Assembly: GCF_000378965.1 (NCBI RefSeq) | Contig: NZ_KB900536.1 | Location: forward strand, 2,100,052 to 2,164,051 | Origin: Thioalkalivibrio thiocyanodenitrificans ARhD 1 | Lineage (GTDB): Bacteria; Pseudomonadota; Gammaproteobacteria; Ectothiorhodospirales; Ectothiorhodospiraceae | Length of the DNA: 64,000 nt | Direction of reading: 5' to 3' | Shown here: one piece after another, positions 40,854-50,059 of the stretch | Layout of the letters: each line of letters opens with the position of its first letter | Position numbering within the stretch: position 1 is the stretch's first letter | Translations under genes and position numbers: made by a program | The notes under the pieces: generated by a model | Seen by the model: the letters and a program-made list of their open reading frames with translations, nothing else | What the model was told of the DNA's origin: nothing | The model's database searches: none

Positions 40854-41090
40854 TCAGAACCGGTCGAGCAGCCCCCTGATCCTTCGCTGCAACCGGTCCG
40901 GTGCCTCCACCTTCGCCGAATCCCTGATCTTTGCGCGCAGCTTCCTCTCGAACTCGACGCGGCTGAAGCAGTCGCGGCATCGCTTCAGGTGCTGGTCTAT
41001 AGCGGCGCTTCGCCCGCTCTCCAGTTCCCGGTCCAGGTAGGTGAACAGCTGTTCGATCACCTCTTCACAGCTGAGCTTGTCGTCAATCAT
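40854..41090 (-). CDS. Zinc-finger (ZAS-type) anti-sigma factor
   Basis: 78 residues. CEEVIEQLFTYLDREL ... IDQHLKRCRDCFSR is the His-X3-Cys-X2-Cys zinc-binding anti-sigma domain. There is no TM helix, so it is a soluble anti-sigma factor, as in the RsrA class where thiol oxidation releases sigma. The start overlaps the stop of the sigma gene (ATGA), which couples their translation. Confidence 0.85.
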   Translation of the reverse strand: MIDDKLSCEEVIEQLFTYLDRELESGRSAAIDQHLKRCRDCFSRVEFERKLRAKIRDSAKVEAPDRLQRRIRGLLDRF

Positions 41091-41737
41091 GGCGTATCCC
41101 CGGCGCCTCCGTCAGGCTGGGCGGCGCCCTGCACGATGCCGGCCTCGGCGGCCTGGCTCCAGAGCGCCTTCTGCAACAGCGTGCGCGCCCGACTCAGACG
41201 GGAGCGCACGGTGCCGATCGGTATCTCGAGCAGGTTCGAGACCTCCTCGTAGGTATAGCCCTGCACCTCCACCAGTACGATGACCATGCGGAAGACATCC
41301 GGCAGGCCATCCAGTGCCCGCTGCAGGTCCTCCTTGAGAACGTCATTGAGAAACTCCTGCTCCGGCGTACCCCACCAGAGAAGGAAGGGTTGATGCAGTT
41401 TCCGGAACAGGGAGAAATCTTCCGCCTCGGAGTCGTCCGGCACACCCTGTTCGTTCTCCAGCTTTGTGCGCTGCCGGCGCCAGGCACTGACGAACGTGTT
41501 GTTCAGTATCCGGAAGAGCCATCCTTCCATGCACTGGACATCGCGCAGATCATCGAGTCCGGACCACGCCTTGCCGACCGCTTCCGCGACCACGTCTTCC
41601 GCATCATCGGGGTTGCCGGTCAGGCGCAGGGCCGTGCCGTAGAGACGGTCCATGAGTCGCGCGACCTCCTGCTCGAACAGCGCCCGCCGCGCCTGCCCGC
41701 TGCCGCTGCCTCGCTCGCTTGAGCCTGAATCTGGCAT
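41087..41737 (-). CDS. ECF-type RNA polymerase sigma factor
   Basis: 216 residues from ATG 41737 with a G-rich ribosome site; ATG 41869 is an upstream in-frame alternative. Sigma region 2 is LYGTALRLTGNPDDAEDVVAEAVGKAW with LFRILNNTFVSAWRR, and region 4 is LVEVQGYTYEEVSNLLEIPIGTVRSRLSRARTLLQ. It resembles the SigR/RpoE-like group that pairs with ZAS anti-sigma factors. The likely targets are its own promoter and the divergent cupin promoter. Confidence 0.88.
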   Translation of the reverse strand: MPDSGSSERGSGSGQARRALFEQEVARLMDRLYGTALRLTGNPDDAEDVVAEAVGKAWSGLDDLRDVQCMEGWLFRILNNTFVSAWRRQRTKLENEQGVPDDSEAEDFSLFRKLHQPFLLWWGTPEQEFLNDVLKEDLQRALDGLPDVFRMVIVLVEVQGYTYEEVSNLLEIPIGTVRSRLSRARTLLQKALWSQAAEAGIVQGAAQPDGGAGDTP

Positions 41738-41914
41738 CACACCCCCCGCACCGCATCCCAGGGATGGCCCGTTCGCGCCGTCCGCGCAGCCGGCATCCTG
41801 CCCGCCGGTGAAGTACATGGCTTTGCCCATCATGAGCCATCCCCGAGGTCGGATCCAAATTGCCGGCATTGCAAATATGTCACAGGGGTTGCCCGCACGA
41901 CGGATTCAACGCAA

Positions 41915-41941
41915 GGACGCGGCAGAAGGAAAAAAGGTTCC
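41915..41941 (-). promoter_or_regulatory. ECF-type promoter of the sigma operon
   Basis: On the minus strand GGAACC (41941-41936), 16-bp spacer, CGTCC (41919-41915). It matches the GGAAC ... CGTC form used by many ECF sigma factors and mirrors the divergent promoter at 41999. Confidence 0.65.
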
Positions 41942-41998
41942 CGCAGCCGAGCACGGAACAGGTCAGGGGTGCGTCGCGGAAGAAATTTCCGATGCCCG

Positions 41999-42025
41999 GG
42001 AACTCCATCTCGACCGAACGCGTCC
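41999..42025 (+). promoter_or_regulatory. ECF-type promoter of the cupin gene
   Basis: GGAACT (41999-42004), 16-bp spacer, CGTCC (42021-42025). Same boxes and spacer as the divergent sigma-operon promoter. It lies 64 bp ahead of the cupin ATG 42089. Confidence 0.65.
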
Positions 42026-42088
42026 TTGGGGCACCGGACACACCTGGTGTCCGGATCTCAGAACAGAAACAACGAGGAGGGTAGACTG

Positions 42089-42565
42089 ATGAACAAGACA
42101 GGTATCGTTCTGGCTGTGACCGCACTGACGCTGGGCGCCTCGGGTGCCGCCTGGGCCGGGACCCCGTACCAGGGGGACGGTCCCTTGCTCATGGAACCGT
42201 CGGAATTGCAGTGGTCGGCGGTAGCGTCCATGGCCCCTGGAGCACGCATCGCCGTGATCGAGGGAAACCTGGGAACCGAGGAACCGTTCACGTTCCGACT
42301 CAAGCTTCCGGCGAACTACCGTGTCGACCCCCATGCGCACCCGGCGTATGAACGGGTGACCGTATTGTCCGGCACATTCCACTTCGCGCATGGCGACACG
42401 TTCGACCGCAACCAGACCACGGCCCTGCCCGCCGGGGGCGTTGCGATCATGCCACCGGGCACCCCCATGTTCGGATACACCGAGGAGGAAACAATCATCC
42501 AGCTTCACGGGACGGGGCCCTGGGGGCTCGAGTACGTCAACCCCGAGGACGACCCTCGCAGCTAG
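42089..42565 (+). CDS. Secreted small cupin protein
   Basis: 158 residues from ATG 42089 (GAGGAGG ribosome site at 42074-42080), with a signal peptide (VLAVTALTLGASGAAWA). A single cupin domain has the metal-binding cluster DPHAHPAYERVTVLSGTF and a second conserved stretch AIMPPGTPMF. It is probably a periplasmic metal-dependent protein. It is divergent from, and predicted to be under the same ECF sigma as, the methyltransferase operon. Confidence 0.8.
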   Translation: MNKTGIVLAVTALTLGASGAAWAGTPYQGDGPLLMEPSELQWSAVASMAPGARIAVIEGNLGTEEPFTFRLKLPANYRVDPHAHPAYERVTVLSGTFHFAHGDTFDRNQTTALPAGGVAIMPPGTPMFGYTEEETIIQLHGTGPWGLEYVNPEDDPRS

Positions 42566-42650
42566 CCGGCATATCCCGCAGCCGATCCACCTGTTGCGGC
42601 AAGCGGTGACAGGGGGTGCGGGCCGGGGGTTCCATGCGGAGCCCGGATTG

Positions 42651-42686
42651 CGCGGGGCGGCCGTGTCATATCACGGCCGCCCCGCG
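42651..42686. repeat. 15-bp perfect hairpin between convergent genes
   Basis: CGCGGGGCGGCCGTG, loop TCATAT, then its exact complement. It lies between the ends of the cupin and gdhA genes and could act as a bidirectional transcription block, though no T tract follows on either strand. Confidence 0.55.
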
Positions 42687-42689
42687 GCC

Positions 42690-42837
42690 CTAGCAGGCGG
42701 TTGAAAAACCCTCGGGCGGCGCCATGCTGCGTTGGAAAGCGGCTCAAAATGCTCATGTACTCGCATGTACACTGCGCTTTTTCGCCGCTTTCCGCCTTGC
42801 CTGGCATCCACCGGAGACTTTTTCAACCGCCTGCTAG
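42690..42837. repeat. MITE-like element with 19-bp inverted termini
   Basis: 148-bp element with perfect 19-bp inverted ends (core TAGCAGGCGGTTGAAAAA). Internal GGAAAGCGG and CCGCTTTCC form a second, nested inverted repeat. It contains no gene. Short elements with such ends are non-autonomous and moved by a transposase in trans; none matching is in this window. Confidence 0.7.
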
Positions 42838-42861
42838 CGGGTCCCGTCACGCGGGGATGGA

Positions 42862-44205
42862 TCAGACGACACCCTGGGCGAGCATCGCTTCGGCCACCTT
42901 GACGAAGCCGGCCACATTGGCCCCGTCCACGTAACTGACACGGCCGTCAGCGTGGGTGCCGTGTGTCAGGCAGGCATCGTGGATGCCGCGCATGATGTCG
43001 CGCAGGCGTCCGTCCACCTCTTCACGCGGCCACGACAGACGCATCGCGTTCTGGCTCATCTCCAGTCCGGAGGTCGCCACGCCGCCGGCATTGCAAGCCT
43101 TGCTGGGCGCATACAGCACGCCGTTCTCCTCGAACAGTTTCACCGCCTCATTGGTGGTCGGCATATTGGCGCCTTCGGACACACAAAGCACGCCGTTCCT
43201 AACCAGCGCCGCCGCGTCCTCACCATCGAGCTCGTTCTGCGTCGCGCACGGCAGGGCCACGTCCGCGGGGACATGCCAGGGGCGCATGCCCGCATGGAAC
43301 TCCACTCCGACACGCTCGGCGTAATCGCTGACCCGGCCATAGAGGTGGTTCTTCACCTCCATGAGTTCCGCGAGCTTCTCGCGGGTGAAACCGGCCTCGT
43401 CGACGACCATGCCGCTGGAATCGGACACCGTCACCACCGTCGCCCCCAGCGCCATGGCCTTCTCCACCGCGTACTGGGCCACATTGCCGGAACCGGACAC
43501 CGATACCCGCAGGCCTTCCAGGCTTCGCCCGGCATGGCGGAGCATCTCCTCGGCGAAGTACACCGTGCCGTAACCGGTGGCCTCGGGCCGGATCAGCGAC
43601 CCTCCGAAACTCAGGCCCTTGCCGGTGAACACGCAATCGGCACGATTGGTGAGTTTCTTCAGCATGCCCGTCAGGAAACCCACCTCACGCGCGCCCACGC
43701 CGATGTCGCCGGCGGGCACATCGGTATCGGAGCCCACATGACGGTACAACTCCGTGATGAAGGCCTGACAGAAGCGCATCATCTCACCGGGGCTCTTGCC
43801 CTTGGGGTCGAAATCCGAACCGCCCTTGGCGCCCCCCATGGGCAGCGTGGTGAGCGCATTCTTCAGCGTCTGCTCGAAGGCGAGGAACTTGAGAATGGAG
43901 AGATTCACGGACGGGTGAAAGCGCAATCCGCCCTTGTAGGGGCCGATCGCCGAACTGTGCTGCACGCGGTACCCGCGATTGACCTCCACCTCGCCCTGGT
44001 CGTTGACCCACGAGACGCGAAACACGATGATGCGCTCGGGCTCCACCAGCCGATCGAGCAGGCCATGCTCGGCATACCTCGGATGCTCCTGGATATAGGG
44101 CCAGAGGCTGTTCATCACTTTCGCAACCGCCTGATGGAACTCCTGTTCCCCGGGGTTGCGCTCCGCCACGTAGGCCAAAAACTCATCTAGGGACTTGTAC
44201 TTCAT
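42862..44205 (-). CDS. gdhA: NADP-specific glutamate dehydrogenase
   Basis: 447 residues, the standard size for hexameric bacterial GdhA, which forms glutamate from 2-oxoglutarate and ammonium with NADPH. The active-site stretch YKGGLRFHPSVN ... TTLPMGGAKGGSDFDPKGKS is intact, with the catalytic lysine in PMGGAKGG. The coenzyme region VSVSGSGNVAQYAVEKAMALGATVVTVSDSSG and the C-terminal NAGGVATSGLEMSQNAMRLSW are also present. It is a single gene with no coupled neighbour. Confidence 0.95.
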   Translation of the reverse strand: MKYKSLDEFLAYVAERNPGEQEFHQAVAKVMNSLWPYIQEHPRYAEHGLLDRLVEPERIIVFRVSWVNDQGEVEVNRGYRVQHSSAIGPYKGGLRFHPSVNLSILKFLAFEQTLKNALTTLPMGGAKGGSDFDPKGKSPGEMMRFCQAFITELYRHVGSDTDVPAGDIGVGAREVGFLTGMLKKLTNRADCVFTGKGLSFGGSLIRPEATGYGTVYFAEEMLRHAGRSLEGLRVSVSGSGNVAQYAVEKAMALGATVVTVSDSSGMVVDEAGFTREKLAELMEVKNHLYGRVSDYAERVGVEFHAGMRPWHVPADVALPCATQNELDGEDAAALVRNGVLCVSEGANMPTTNEAVKLFEENGVLYAPSKACNAGGVATSGLEMSQNAMRLSWPREEVDGRLRDIMRGIHDACLTHGTHADGRVSYVDGANVAGFVKVAEAMLAQGVV

Positions 44206-44431
44206 GCCGGTTCCTCATATTCAAGATGTTCAGGACAGGAATCACGAAAAGTCGTCAGGATGCCTGATTCTGCACGAGCGGGGCGGCCGAAGGCATGCGC
44301 GAGATCAACCACCCCCCTGGCGCGCCGGGGCCGCATCACGGCAACTCACTGAATCACGCAATAAAAGCGCACCCGCGGATGCGTGGGCCGCAGGCACGGC
44401 TTCGAAGTATCCATGAAAACGGGGAGGAAGC

Positions 44432-44836
44432 ATGATACTTGACCGGGATTCCATTTACACTTGCGGGGCACACCCCAGCCGACGGTGCCGCCATACCGTG
44501 CCCAGTCGCAGGAACCCATCCCCTGCCGGCAGCGTCCTCGACGAGGCGGAACTCAGGGATCCGCCGGACGGCGAGGTCCTGCGATTGCGCTTCAAGGGTC
44601 CTTTCGAGGGACGTCAGGTCACCTGGAACGCCACGCTCCGCGCCCTCGGGGCTTCACGCGGCACGGATCAGGCGGACGCATCCGCCAATTTCATCGACGT
44701 GGGTGACGACACGCCCGACGGCATCACGCTCACCGTCGGCCTTGCGGTCGAGCGCATCGACCTCGCCACGGTGCGCAACGCCATCATCATGATCCGCCGG
44801 TACAAGCGCCTGCGTCGCGGTCGTCACGCGTGGTAG
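44432..44836 (+). CDS. Conserved hypothetical protein
   Basis: 134 residues from ATG 44432 with a GGGGAGG ribosome site. No named domain. The C-terminal half (NFIDVGDDTPDGITLTVGLAVERIDLATVRNAIIMIRRYKRLRRGRHAW) looks like a small alpha/beta domain with a basic RRYKRLRRGRH tail, a pattern I have seen in uncharacterised proteobacterial proteins. A longer frame in another phase (44439-44792) is a shadow. Confidence 0.55.
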   Translation: MILDRDSIYTCGAHPSRRCRHTVPSRRNPSPAGSVLDEAELRDPPDGEVLRLRFKGPFEGRQVTWNATLRALGASRGTDQADASANFIDVGDDTPDGITLTVGLAVERIDLATVRNAIIMIRRYKRLRRGRHAW

Positions 44837-44873
44837 ACCCCGAACGGCCGGCCGCCCTGGTGCAATGTCCGGG

Positions 44874-46907
44874 CTAGACCAGGTCCCTCGGAATGGACAC
44901 GTCCCAGTTGCGGGAGAACACCCGTCGCTGCCCCTCATAGGCATCGAGCTGCGCATGGAGCAGAAATTCCGTGGGCGTCGAGGTCAGCACGGTGCGCGTG
45001 ACCGTGCGCACCTGCCAGTCGCCGCGCCGGAACCCGCGTTCCCACAGGGTTTCACCCCGCACGGAGTTGAAGTCGTCACTGCGGTAGCTGTACCACTCCA
45101 GGGCCTTGCGCTGCATCTCCAGGCCGAGGGACTCCAGCAGCACGGTACCGTGATCGTTGATGACCTCCAGCGTCGACCGGTCTTCCGCAAGATCGCGGAT
45201 CACCCGCCAGTTGTGGTGCTGGGGCGTGAGCTGGCGGATCTCGGTGGACAGGGATCCGCCTTCCGGCTCGGGGAAGCCGATGCGGGCATCATCCTCATCG
45301 CGGCGCTTGCGAACGGGGAGCAGGAGGCGGCTGGCACCCATGAGGATACGCAGGCGCGCGGGTTGCGGGGCGGGCCAGGCCAGGGGCCAGTAGGACGTGG
45401 AAACAGACAGGCGCACGCGGTGACCGGCGGGAAACGTCTGTGCCACATCATTGAGCTTGACCCGCACCCGGTAGGTGCCGCCCGGCTCCAGCGGCTGTGG
45501 CGACTCGGAGCTGTCGCGATGGGTGAGGTTGAGCAGGCCGTAGGTGATGCGGGTGGCCTTGTCATCCGGCGCCACATCAGACAGCCGCACGGCCACCATC
45601 GCCACGGGACGGTCCACGCTCAACTGCAACTCCACTGCGGCGGCCCCCAGGATCTCCAAGGGCGATTCCAGGGGTGCGCCGGTGAACACAAGCGCGCCGC
45701 CATCTTCCTCACGCTGGTCGTGGGGCAGATCCGGGGTGGCAGCATAGGAACACCATTTGCCCGCGAACAGGCCCACGCTCAGGGGGGACTGTACGGCCAT
45801 CTCCCCTTCCGGCACCTGTGTGGACGGCGGCTCCAGCGTCCCGGGCCAGGCCAGAGTCAGGGCCTGCTGCGCCACGTTCGACGACGGCCATCGGGGTTCG
45901 CCCACCCAGCGGCCGGGCCGTTCATGGTAGTAGGTGGTCGGGGGCACACTATCCTGCATCCAGGCGCGCAACATGGGTTCGTCCATGATCCCGGTATCCC
46001 GACCCTTCAGCCAGCGGTCCCACCAGCGCAGGCATTCCTGCAGGAACCCGATGGCCGGCCCCGGCACGCCCTGGTGGGGATACTTGTGGCTCCAGGGCCC
46101 GATCAGTCCCAGACGGGGCACCCGCAGATGGGCCAGCAGGCGGAACACCGCGTTGGAGTAACCGTCGGCCCAGCCGCTGACCGCCATGACCGGACATTGC
46201 ACGGCCGACCAGTCCTCGCAGATGGAGCCGTGTTTCCAGTAGTCGTCGCGGCGCTGATGGCGCAGCCACTTCTCAAGCCACAGGCCGCTGCCCTCCAGGC
46301 GCTGGAACCACGTCTCGCGCCATTCTGTTCCCACCACCTCCGGGTCCGGCGGCAGGGAGTTGTAGGCGAACATGGTGGAGGCCCATGAGAGGTTATCGCC
46401 CAGCAGACAGCCGCCCATGTGGTGCACATCATCGGCGTAGCGGTCGTCTGTGGAACACACGCTCACCACGGCCTTGAGCTGCGGCGGCCGCAGGGCGGCG
46501 ATCTGCAGTCCGTTGAACCCGCCCCAGGAGATGCCGATCATGCCCACGTCGCCATTGCACCAGGGCTGTTCGCTGATCCAGCGGATCACCGCCACCCCGT
46601 CATCCAGTTCCCGCTGCAGATACTCGTCCTCCAGCACGCCCTCGGAATCGCCGCTGCCGCGCAGGTCGACGCGCAGGCAGGCGTATCCGTGGCCGGCGAA
46701 GTAATGGTGCATGACATCATCCCGGGTCCGGGTGGAGTCGCGCTTGCGATAGGGAATGTATTCCAGGATCGCGGGCACAGGATGCCCATCCGCGCCTTGT
46801 GGCCGCCACAGCCGGGCCGCAAGGCGGACACCATCGGACAGAGGGATCCAGAGATTCTCCTCCACGCGCACCGGTTCGGGCAGGTCCGTCACGCTCTTCA
46901 TGGTCAT
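44874..46907 (-). CDS. CocE/NonD family (peptidase S15) hydrolase
   Basis: 677 residues. The alpha/beta-hydrolase part (about 1-330) contains GISWGGFNGLQ with the nucleophile Ser, preceded by DLRGSGDSEG; a C-terminal PepX_C-like beta-sandwich (about 360-590) follows. Members are X-Pro peptidases, cocaine esterases and glutaryl-7-ACA acylases; the real substrate is unknown. No signal peptide. Its ATG overlaps the stop of the upstream ATP-grasp gene (ATGA), so the two proteins are made together and may form a ligase/hydrolase pair. Confidence 0.85.
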   Translation of the reverse strand: MTMKSVTDLPEPVRVEENLWIPLSDGVRLAARLWRPQGADGHPVPAILEYIPYRKRDSTRTRDDVMHHYFAGHGYACLRVDLRGSGDSEGVLEDEYLQRELDDGVAVIRWISEQPWCNGDVGMIGISWGGFNGLQIAALRPPQLKAVVSVCSTDDRYADDVHHMGGCLLGDNLSWASTMFAYNSLPPDPEVVGTEWRETWFQRLEGSGLWLEKWLRHQRRDDYWKHGSICEDWSAVQCPVMAVSGWADGYSNAVFRLLAHLRVPRLGLIGPWSHKYPHQGVPGPAIGFLQECLRWWDRWLKGRDTGIMDEPMLRAWMQDSVPPTTYYHERPGRWVGEPRWPSSNVAQQALTLAWPGTLEPPSTQVPEGEMAVQSPLSVGLFAGKWCSYAATPDLPHDQREEDGGALVFTGAPLESPLEILGAAAVELQLSVDRPVAMVAVRLSDVAPDDKATRITYGLLNLTHRDSSESPQPLEPGGTYRVRVKLNDVAQTFPAGHRVRLSVSTSYWPLAWPAPQPARLRILMGASRLLLPVRKRRDEDDARIGFPEPEGGSLSTEIRQLTPQHHNWRVIRDLAEDRSTLEVINDHGTVLLESLGLEMQRKALEWYSYRSDDFNSVRGETLWERGFRRGDWQVRTVTRTVLTSTPTEFLLHAQLDAYEGQRRVFSRNWDVSIPRDLV

Positions 46908-48211
46908 GCCGGCACTCCCTGCAACGATTCGTATTCCAGCGGCAGCCGCGCCATGACGCGTTCATACTTGTGCTCCAGTTCGGCGGCGGTGCGGGCACCC
47001 ACGAACACCGTGGCCACTTCAAAGGTATAGCTGTCCTGGTAGCGAAGCTGGGAAAGCCGCATGCCCTCCGTCACGTCCACCTGTATCACCACCCCGGGGT
47101 TCTCCGCCTCGATGGCATCGATCTCCGCCCGGGTCGGCGTCCGCACCACGCGGGCGTCCTCATGGCGGCGCACCATGAACTTGGCGGCGCAGGCGTAGGG
47201 GCCCTCCCGGTGGGGCATGACCGGCTCGTGCCCGAGCCCCAGGTGGATCATCACCTGGTGGTGATAGCATCCGTCCACCATGCGGAACAGCGCTGCATGC
47301 GACTTGGAGATACGCGTGTTGATCTCCAGAAGCCAGATGGCATCGGTATCCTCTTCCCAGTAGAACTCCACGTTGAAGGGCGCATCGTCATAGCCGATCT
47401 GCCGGATCACCCGTGCGGCGATATCGGCCATGCGCGCCTGAACCGGCTCCGGCAGCGTCGATGGGTACTGGTAGCGAGAGAACGAGGATCCCGCGGCGCC
47501 CTCGCGCATTGAATCGACCACGCCGTAGATCCGGACGCGTCCATGAAAGGAGTAGCCCTCCAGCGTGCACTGGCGGCCGGCGGAGATCAGCGACTCGGCG
47601 ATGCAGTGATTGCCGTCCACGCCCGCCACTTCAGGCGGCAGCGACGCAAAGCCGAGCACATGGTTGAACGGCTCTCCGAAGCGATGGATTCCCTCGCGGA
47701 TGCGGTTGATCGCGTGACGGAATGCGGCGGCATCATCGACGCGAAAGCCCAGGTAGGAAAGCACCGCCTTCACCGGTTTGATCCAGAAGGGGAAATCCAG
47801 CGTCACCCGGGACAGGGGCTCCGGCGCGAAGGGATCCACGGCACAGAAGGCCGGAATGTGGCCGGGCACCACCCGCGCCTGCTCCAGGCGGCTCCAGTAC
47901 TTGTGCTCGCATTTGAGCACACCCTCCAGCGTGGGTCCGGGAAGGTTCGCCTCCCGGCGCAGGATGGGAAGGACGGTGCTGACGGGAAAATCCCAGTAAC
48001 CGACGACGGCATCCACGCGGCCCGGAAAGCGCCTGAGCTGCTCCGCGCCCTCATCCAGCAACCGCTCGACCGGAAACCGGTCGCAGCACTTGAGTTCCTG
48101 GTGCGTGAACAGGGCATGGAATACATAGTCATCGGCCCCGGGAAGTGTGCGCAACTGGGCGAGATGAAAGTCATCGATGCCGACCACGAAGATGTTCTTC
48201 TTGTCGTACAT
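46904..48211 (-). CDS. ATP-grasp ligase (carboxylase-like)
   Basis: About 435 residues from ATG 48211 (MYDKKNIFVVGIDDFH); the frame extends further upstream but without support. Residues about 1-110 form a PreATP-grasp-like Rossmann unit. HKYWSRLEQARVVPGH and FPFWIKPVKAVLSYLGFRV are the ATP-binding section, and PFNVEFYWEEDTDAIWLLEINTRISKSHAALF is the metal-binding section. The C-terminal 90 residues resemble the tail of L-amino-acid ligase-type ATP-grasp proteins. Translationally coupled to the S15 hydrolase. Confidence 0.78.
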   Translation of the reverse strand: MYDKKNIFVVGIDDFHLAQLRTLPGADDYVFHALFTHQELKCCDRFPVERLLDEGAEQLRRFPGRVDAVVGYWDFPVSTVLPILRREANLPGPTLEGVLKCEHKYWSRLEQARVVPGHIPAFCAVDPFAPEPLSRVTLDFPFWIKPVKAVLSYLGFRVDDAAAFRHAINRIREGIHRFGEPFNHVLGFASLPPEVAGVDGNHCIAESLISAGRQCTLEGYSFHGRVRIYGVVDSMREGAAGSSFSRYQYPSTLPEPVQARMADIAARVIRQIGYDDAPFNVEFYWEEDTDAIWLLEINTRISKSHAALFRMVDGCYHHQVMIHLGLGHEPVMPHREGPYACAAKFMVRRHEDARVVRTPTRAEIDAIEAENPGVVIQVDVTEGMRLSQLRYQDSYTFEVATVFVGARTAAELEHKYERVMARLPLEYESLQGVPA

Positions 48212-48389
48212 GGGAACCTGACCCGGGACAACGGAAATGGAAGGCGACACGCGGACCCGGTCGCGCAAAAACCCGATGGGCAGTTACAAGCCTAGTACAC
48301 GGTTTTCATCAGGGCATTGCCCTCGATCAGGGTTCAGGCGTAAACGCCCGACCCCGGCCGACGCACGGAGCAACGGTGAAAAGGTGCGG

Positions 48390-49130
48390 TCACTGCCTGT
48401 CCGTCCGGTCCCGATGCGCGCCGCCGTCTTCGGATCGGTCATCCATGCCGCCCCGGAGCCACGGCGACTCCGTGTCGGGTCCGTCATCCTGGTCGGGCTC
48501 CTCGTCCTCCCAGCTGTAGCGCACATACCTCGGCAGCGGGTCGAGACGAAACAACAGGATCCCGCAGCCTATACCCGTCACGGCACCGGCGAGGTGAGAC
48601 TCGAACGAGACCCGGGGATCCTGAGGGAACACGCCCCAAACCATGCTGCCGTAGAGGAACAGGACCACCAGGGCAAGGCCGATGGACAGCGCATCGCGGC
48701 GCATCATCCCGATGGTCACGGCGAAGAACATCAGGCCATGGGCCACTCCGCTGGCTCCGATGTGGAAGCTCTCCCGCGCGAACAGCCAGACCCCCAGCCC
48801 GCTCCCCAGCCAGATCAGCACCACGGCCCAGCGTGTCGCGCGCGGGTAGCCGTACAGGGCGGCGGCACCGAGTACCAGCAGCGGCGAGGAGTTGGCGATC
48901 AGGTGCGCCCAGGAGCCGTGCACCAGCGGTGCCGTCAGGATGCCGACGAGGCCGTGGAGTTCACGCGGGTAGACGCCCAGTCCGACCCAGTCGAAACGGC
49001 CGAACTGCTGCACGGCCGCCACCACCCACAGCAGCGCGACCCCGAGGATGGACCAGCGCACGGCCGTGCGCAGGCGCAGGCGGTCGGCGCGTGGATCGGC
49101 GGGCGGGGCAGGTCGTCGGAAACCAAGCAT
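48390..49130 (-). CDS. Rhomboid family intramembrane serine protease
   Basis: 246 residues from ATG 49130 (ATG 49214 lies upstream in frame). Six or so TM helices; the catalytic Ser is in HIGASGVAHGL and the His in FESHLAGAVTG, with the conserved HGSWAHLIANSSPLL upstream. The C-terminal tail is hydrophilic and acidic (DEEPDQDDGPD). It cleaves membrane proteins within the bilayer; no substrate is evident nearby. Confidence 0.9.
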   Translation of the reverse strand: MLGFRRPAPPADPRADRLRLRTAVRWSILGVALLWVVAAVQQFGRFDWVGLGVYPRELHGLVGILTAPLVHGSWAHLIANSSPLLVLGAAALYGYPRATRWAVVLIWLGSGLGVWLFARESFHIGASGVAHGLMFFAVTIGMMRRDALSIGLALVVLFLYGSMVWGVFPQDPRVSFESHLAGAVTGIGCGILLFRLDPLPRYVRYSWEDEEPDQDDGPDTESPWLRGGMDDRSEDGGAHRDRTDRQ

Positions 49131-49252
49131 CGGGTTCCACGGTAGAGGCACGGCGCAACGGAGGCAAGCGCGGCCACCGGAACCGCGGATCTGCGGACTG
49201 CGCGGGGTCGCCACGCCCGGGGCACACGGGAGACGACAGCCATGCTGTCCGG

Positions 49253-50059
49253 TCAGCGGCCGGCGATCTGCCCGTGTCGGACGAGTCCCTCGAGGACCAC
49301 CACGTGCGCATCGGCAGCCGCGTCGAAACCCACCCGATACCGCGTCGGATAGTACCCGGGCCGCCGGTAGCGCTCGGCAACCGGAACGGGGGTCGTGACA
49401 TCAACCTTCGACTCCAGAAACGCCCTGGTGACCATGGGCTCGACGAACACCATGCTGCCGTCATAGAAGCCGTAGATGAAGGTGCTGGCGAAGACGCCGT
49501 CGTTGAACTCCGGTGCCCCGGGATCGATGGCGTGGGCGCCCATGCGGGGCTCCGCGGTGCCTTCGGGCAGGACATAACCGGCGGGCATGAACGCGGGGTC
49601 CGGCGCCCGGCTCGCCCGCTGGAGGTCTTCGCCCTCCAGGGTGATGCGCTCCCGCTCCTGGGGGTCGATCAGGTAGAAGTGGAAATCGAAATGCGGCAGA
49701 TCGTAGACGCCCGGGGGGACATGACCCTCCGGGTTCCAGTCCACCGTGATGTGGTCGTAGCCCGTGCCTGCCGCTTCCGCCGGCAGTTCCAGGCGGTACT
49801 CCCAGGCGGGGCCATGCCCGGTGGTGTGCGCCGGCAATCCCTCCAGCGCATCAGCGGACAGGTTCACGCCGATGGCGGTCGGCCGGCGCTCATCATCGAG
49901 AACGACGAACGCATGCGCCTGACCATTGCCGATCGAGGTCACGGGACCATGATAGATTTCCGGCTCCGTTCCGTCCGCGCTCCCCGCCACCGGCAACCAC
50001 GCCAGCGACACCGCCAGCACCGACGCCGCCAAACCCTTTGTAATCCATGTGTAAGCCAT
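49253..50059 (-). CDS. Secreted DUF5602/TTHB210-like protein
   Basis: 268 residues from ATG 50059 (GGGGGAG ribosome site) with a signal peptide (SVLAVSLAWLPVAGSA). The LPHFDFHFYLIDPQERERI block with spaced histidines is what I associate with the TTHB210/DUF5602 family, possibly metal-binding; function unknown. It is a separate transcription unit, 304 bp from the P460 gene. Confidence 0.65.
   Translation of the reverse strand: MAYTWITKGLAASVLAVSLAWLPVAGSADGTEPEIYHGPVTSIGNGQAHAFVVLDDERRPTAIGVNLSADALEGLPAHTTGHGPAWEYRLELPAEAAGTGYDHITVDWNPEGHVPPGVYDLPHFDFHFYLIDPQERERITLEGEDLQRASRAPDPAFMPAGYVLPEGTAEPRMGAHAIDPGAPEFNDGVFASTFIYGFYDGSMVFVEPMVTRAFLESKVDVTTPVPVAERYRRPGYYPTRYRVGFDAAADAHVVVLEGLVRHGQIAGR

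Noticed and set aside
50042-50056. TGTAA-type direct repeat with 11-bp period resembling the regulon box
   Set aside because: It lies inside the first codons of the DUF5602 gene (MAYTWITK), has no -10 hexamer at the right distance, and points away from any gene.
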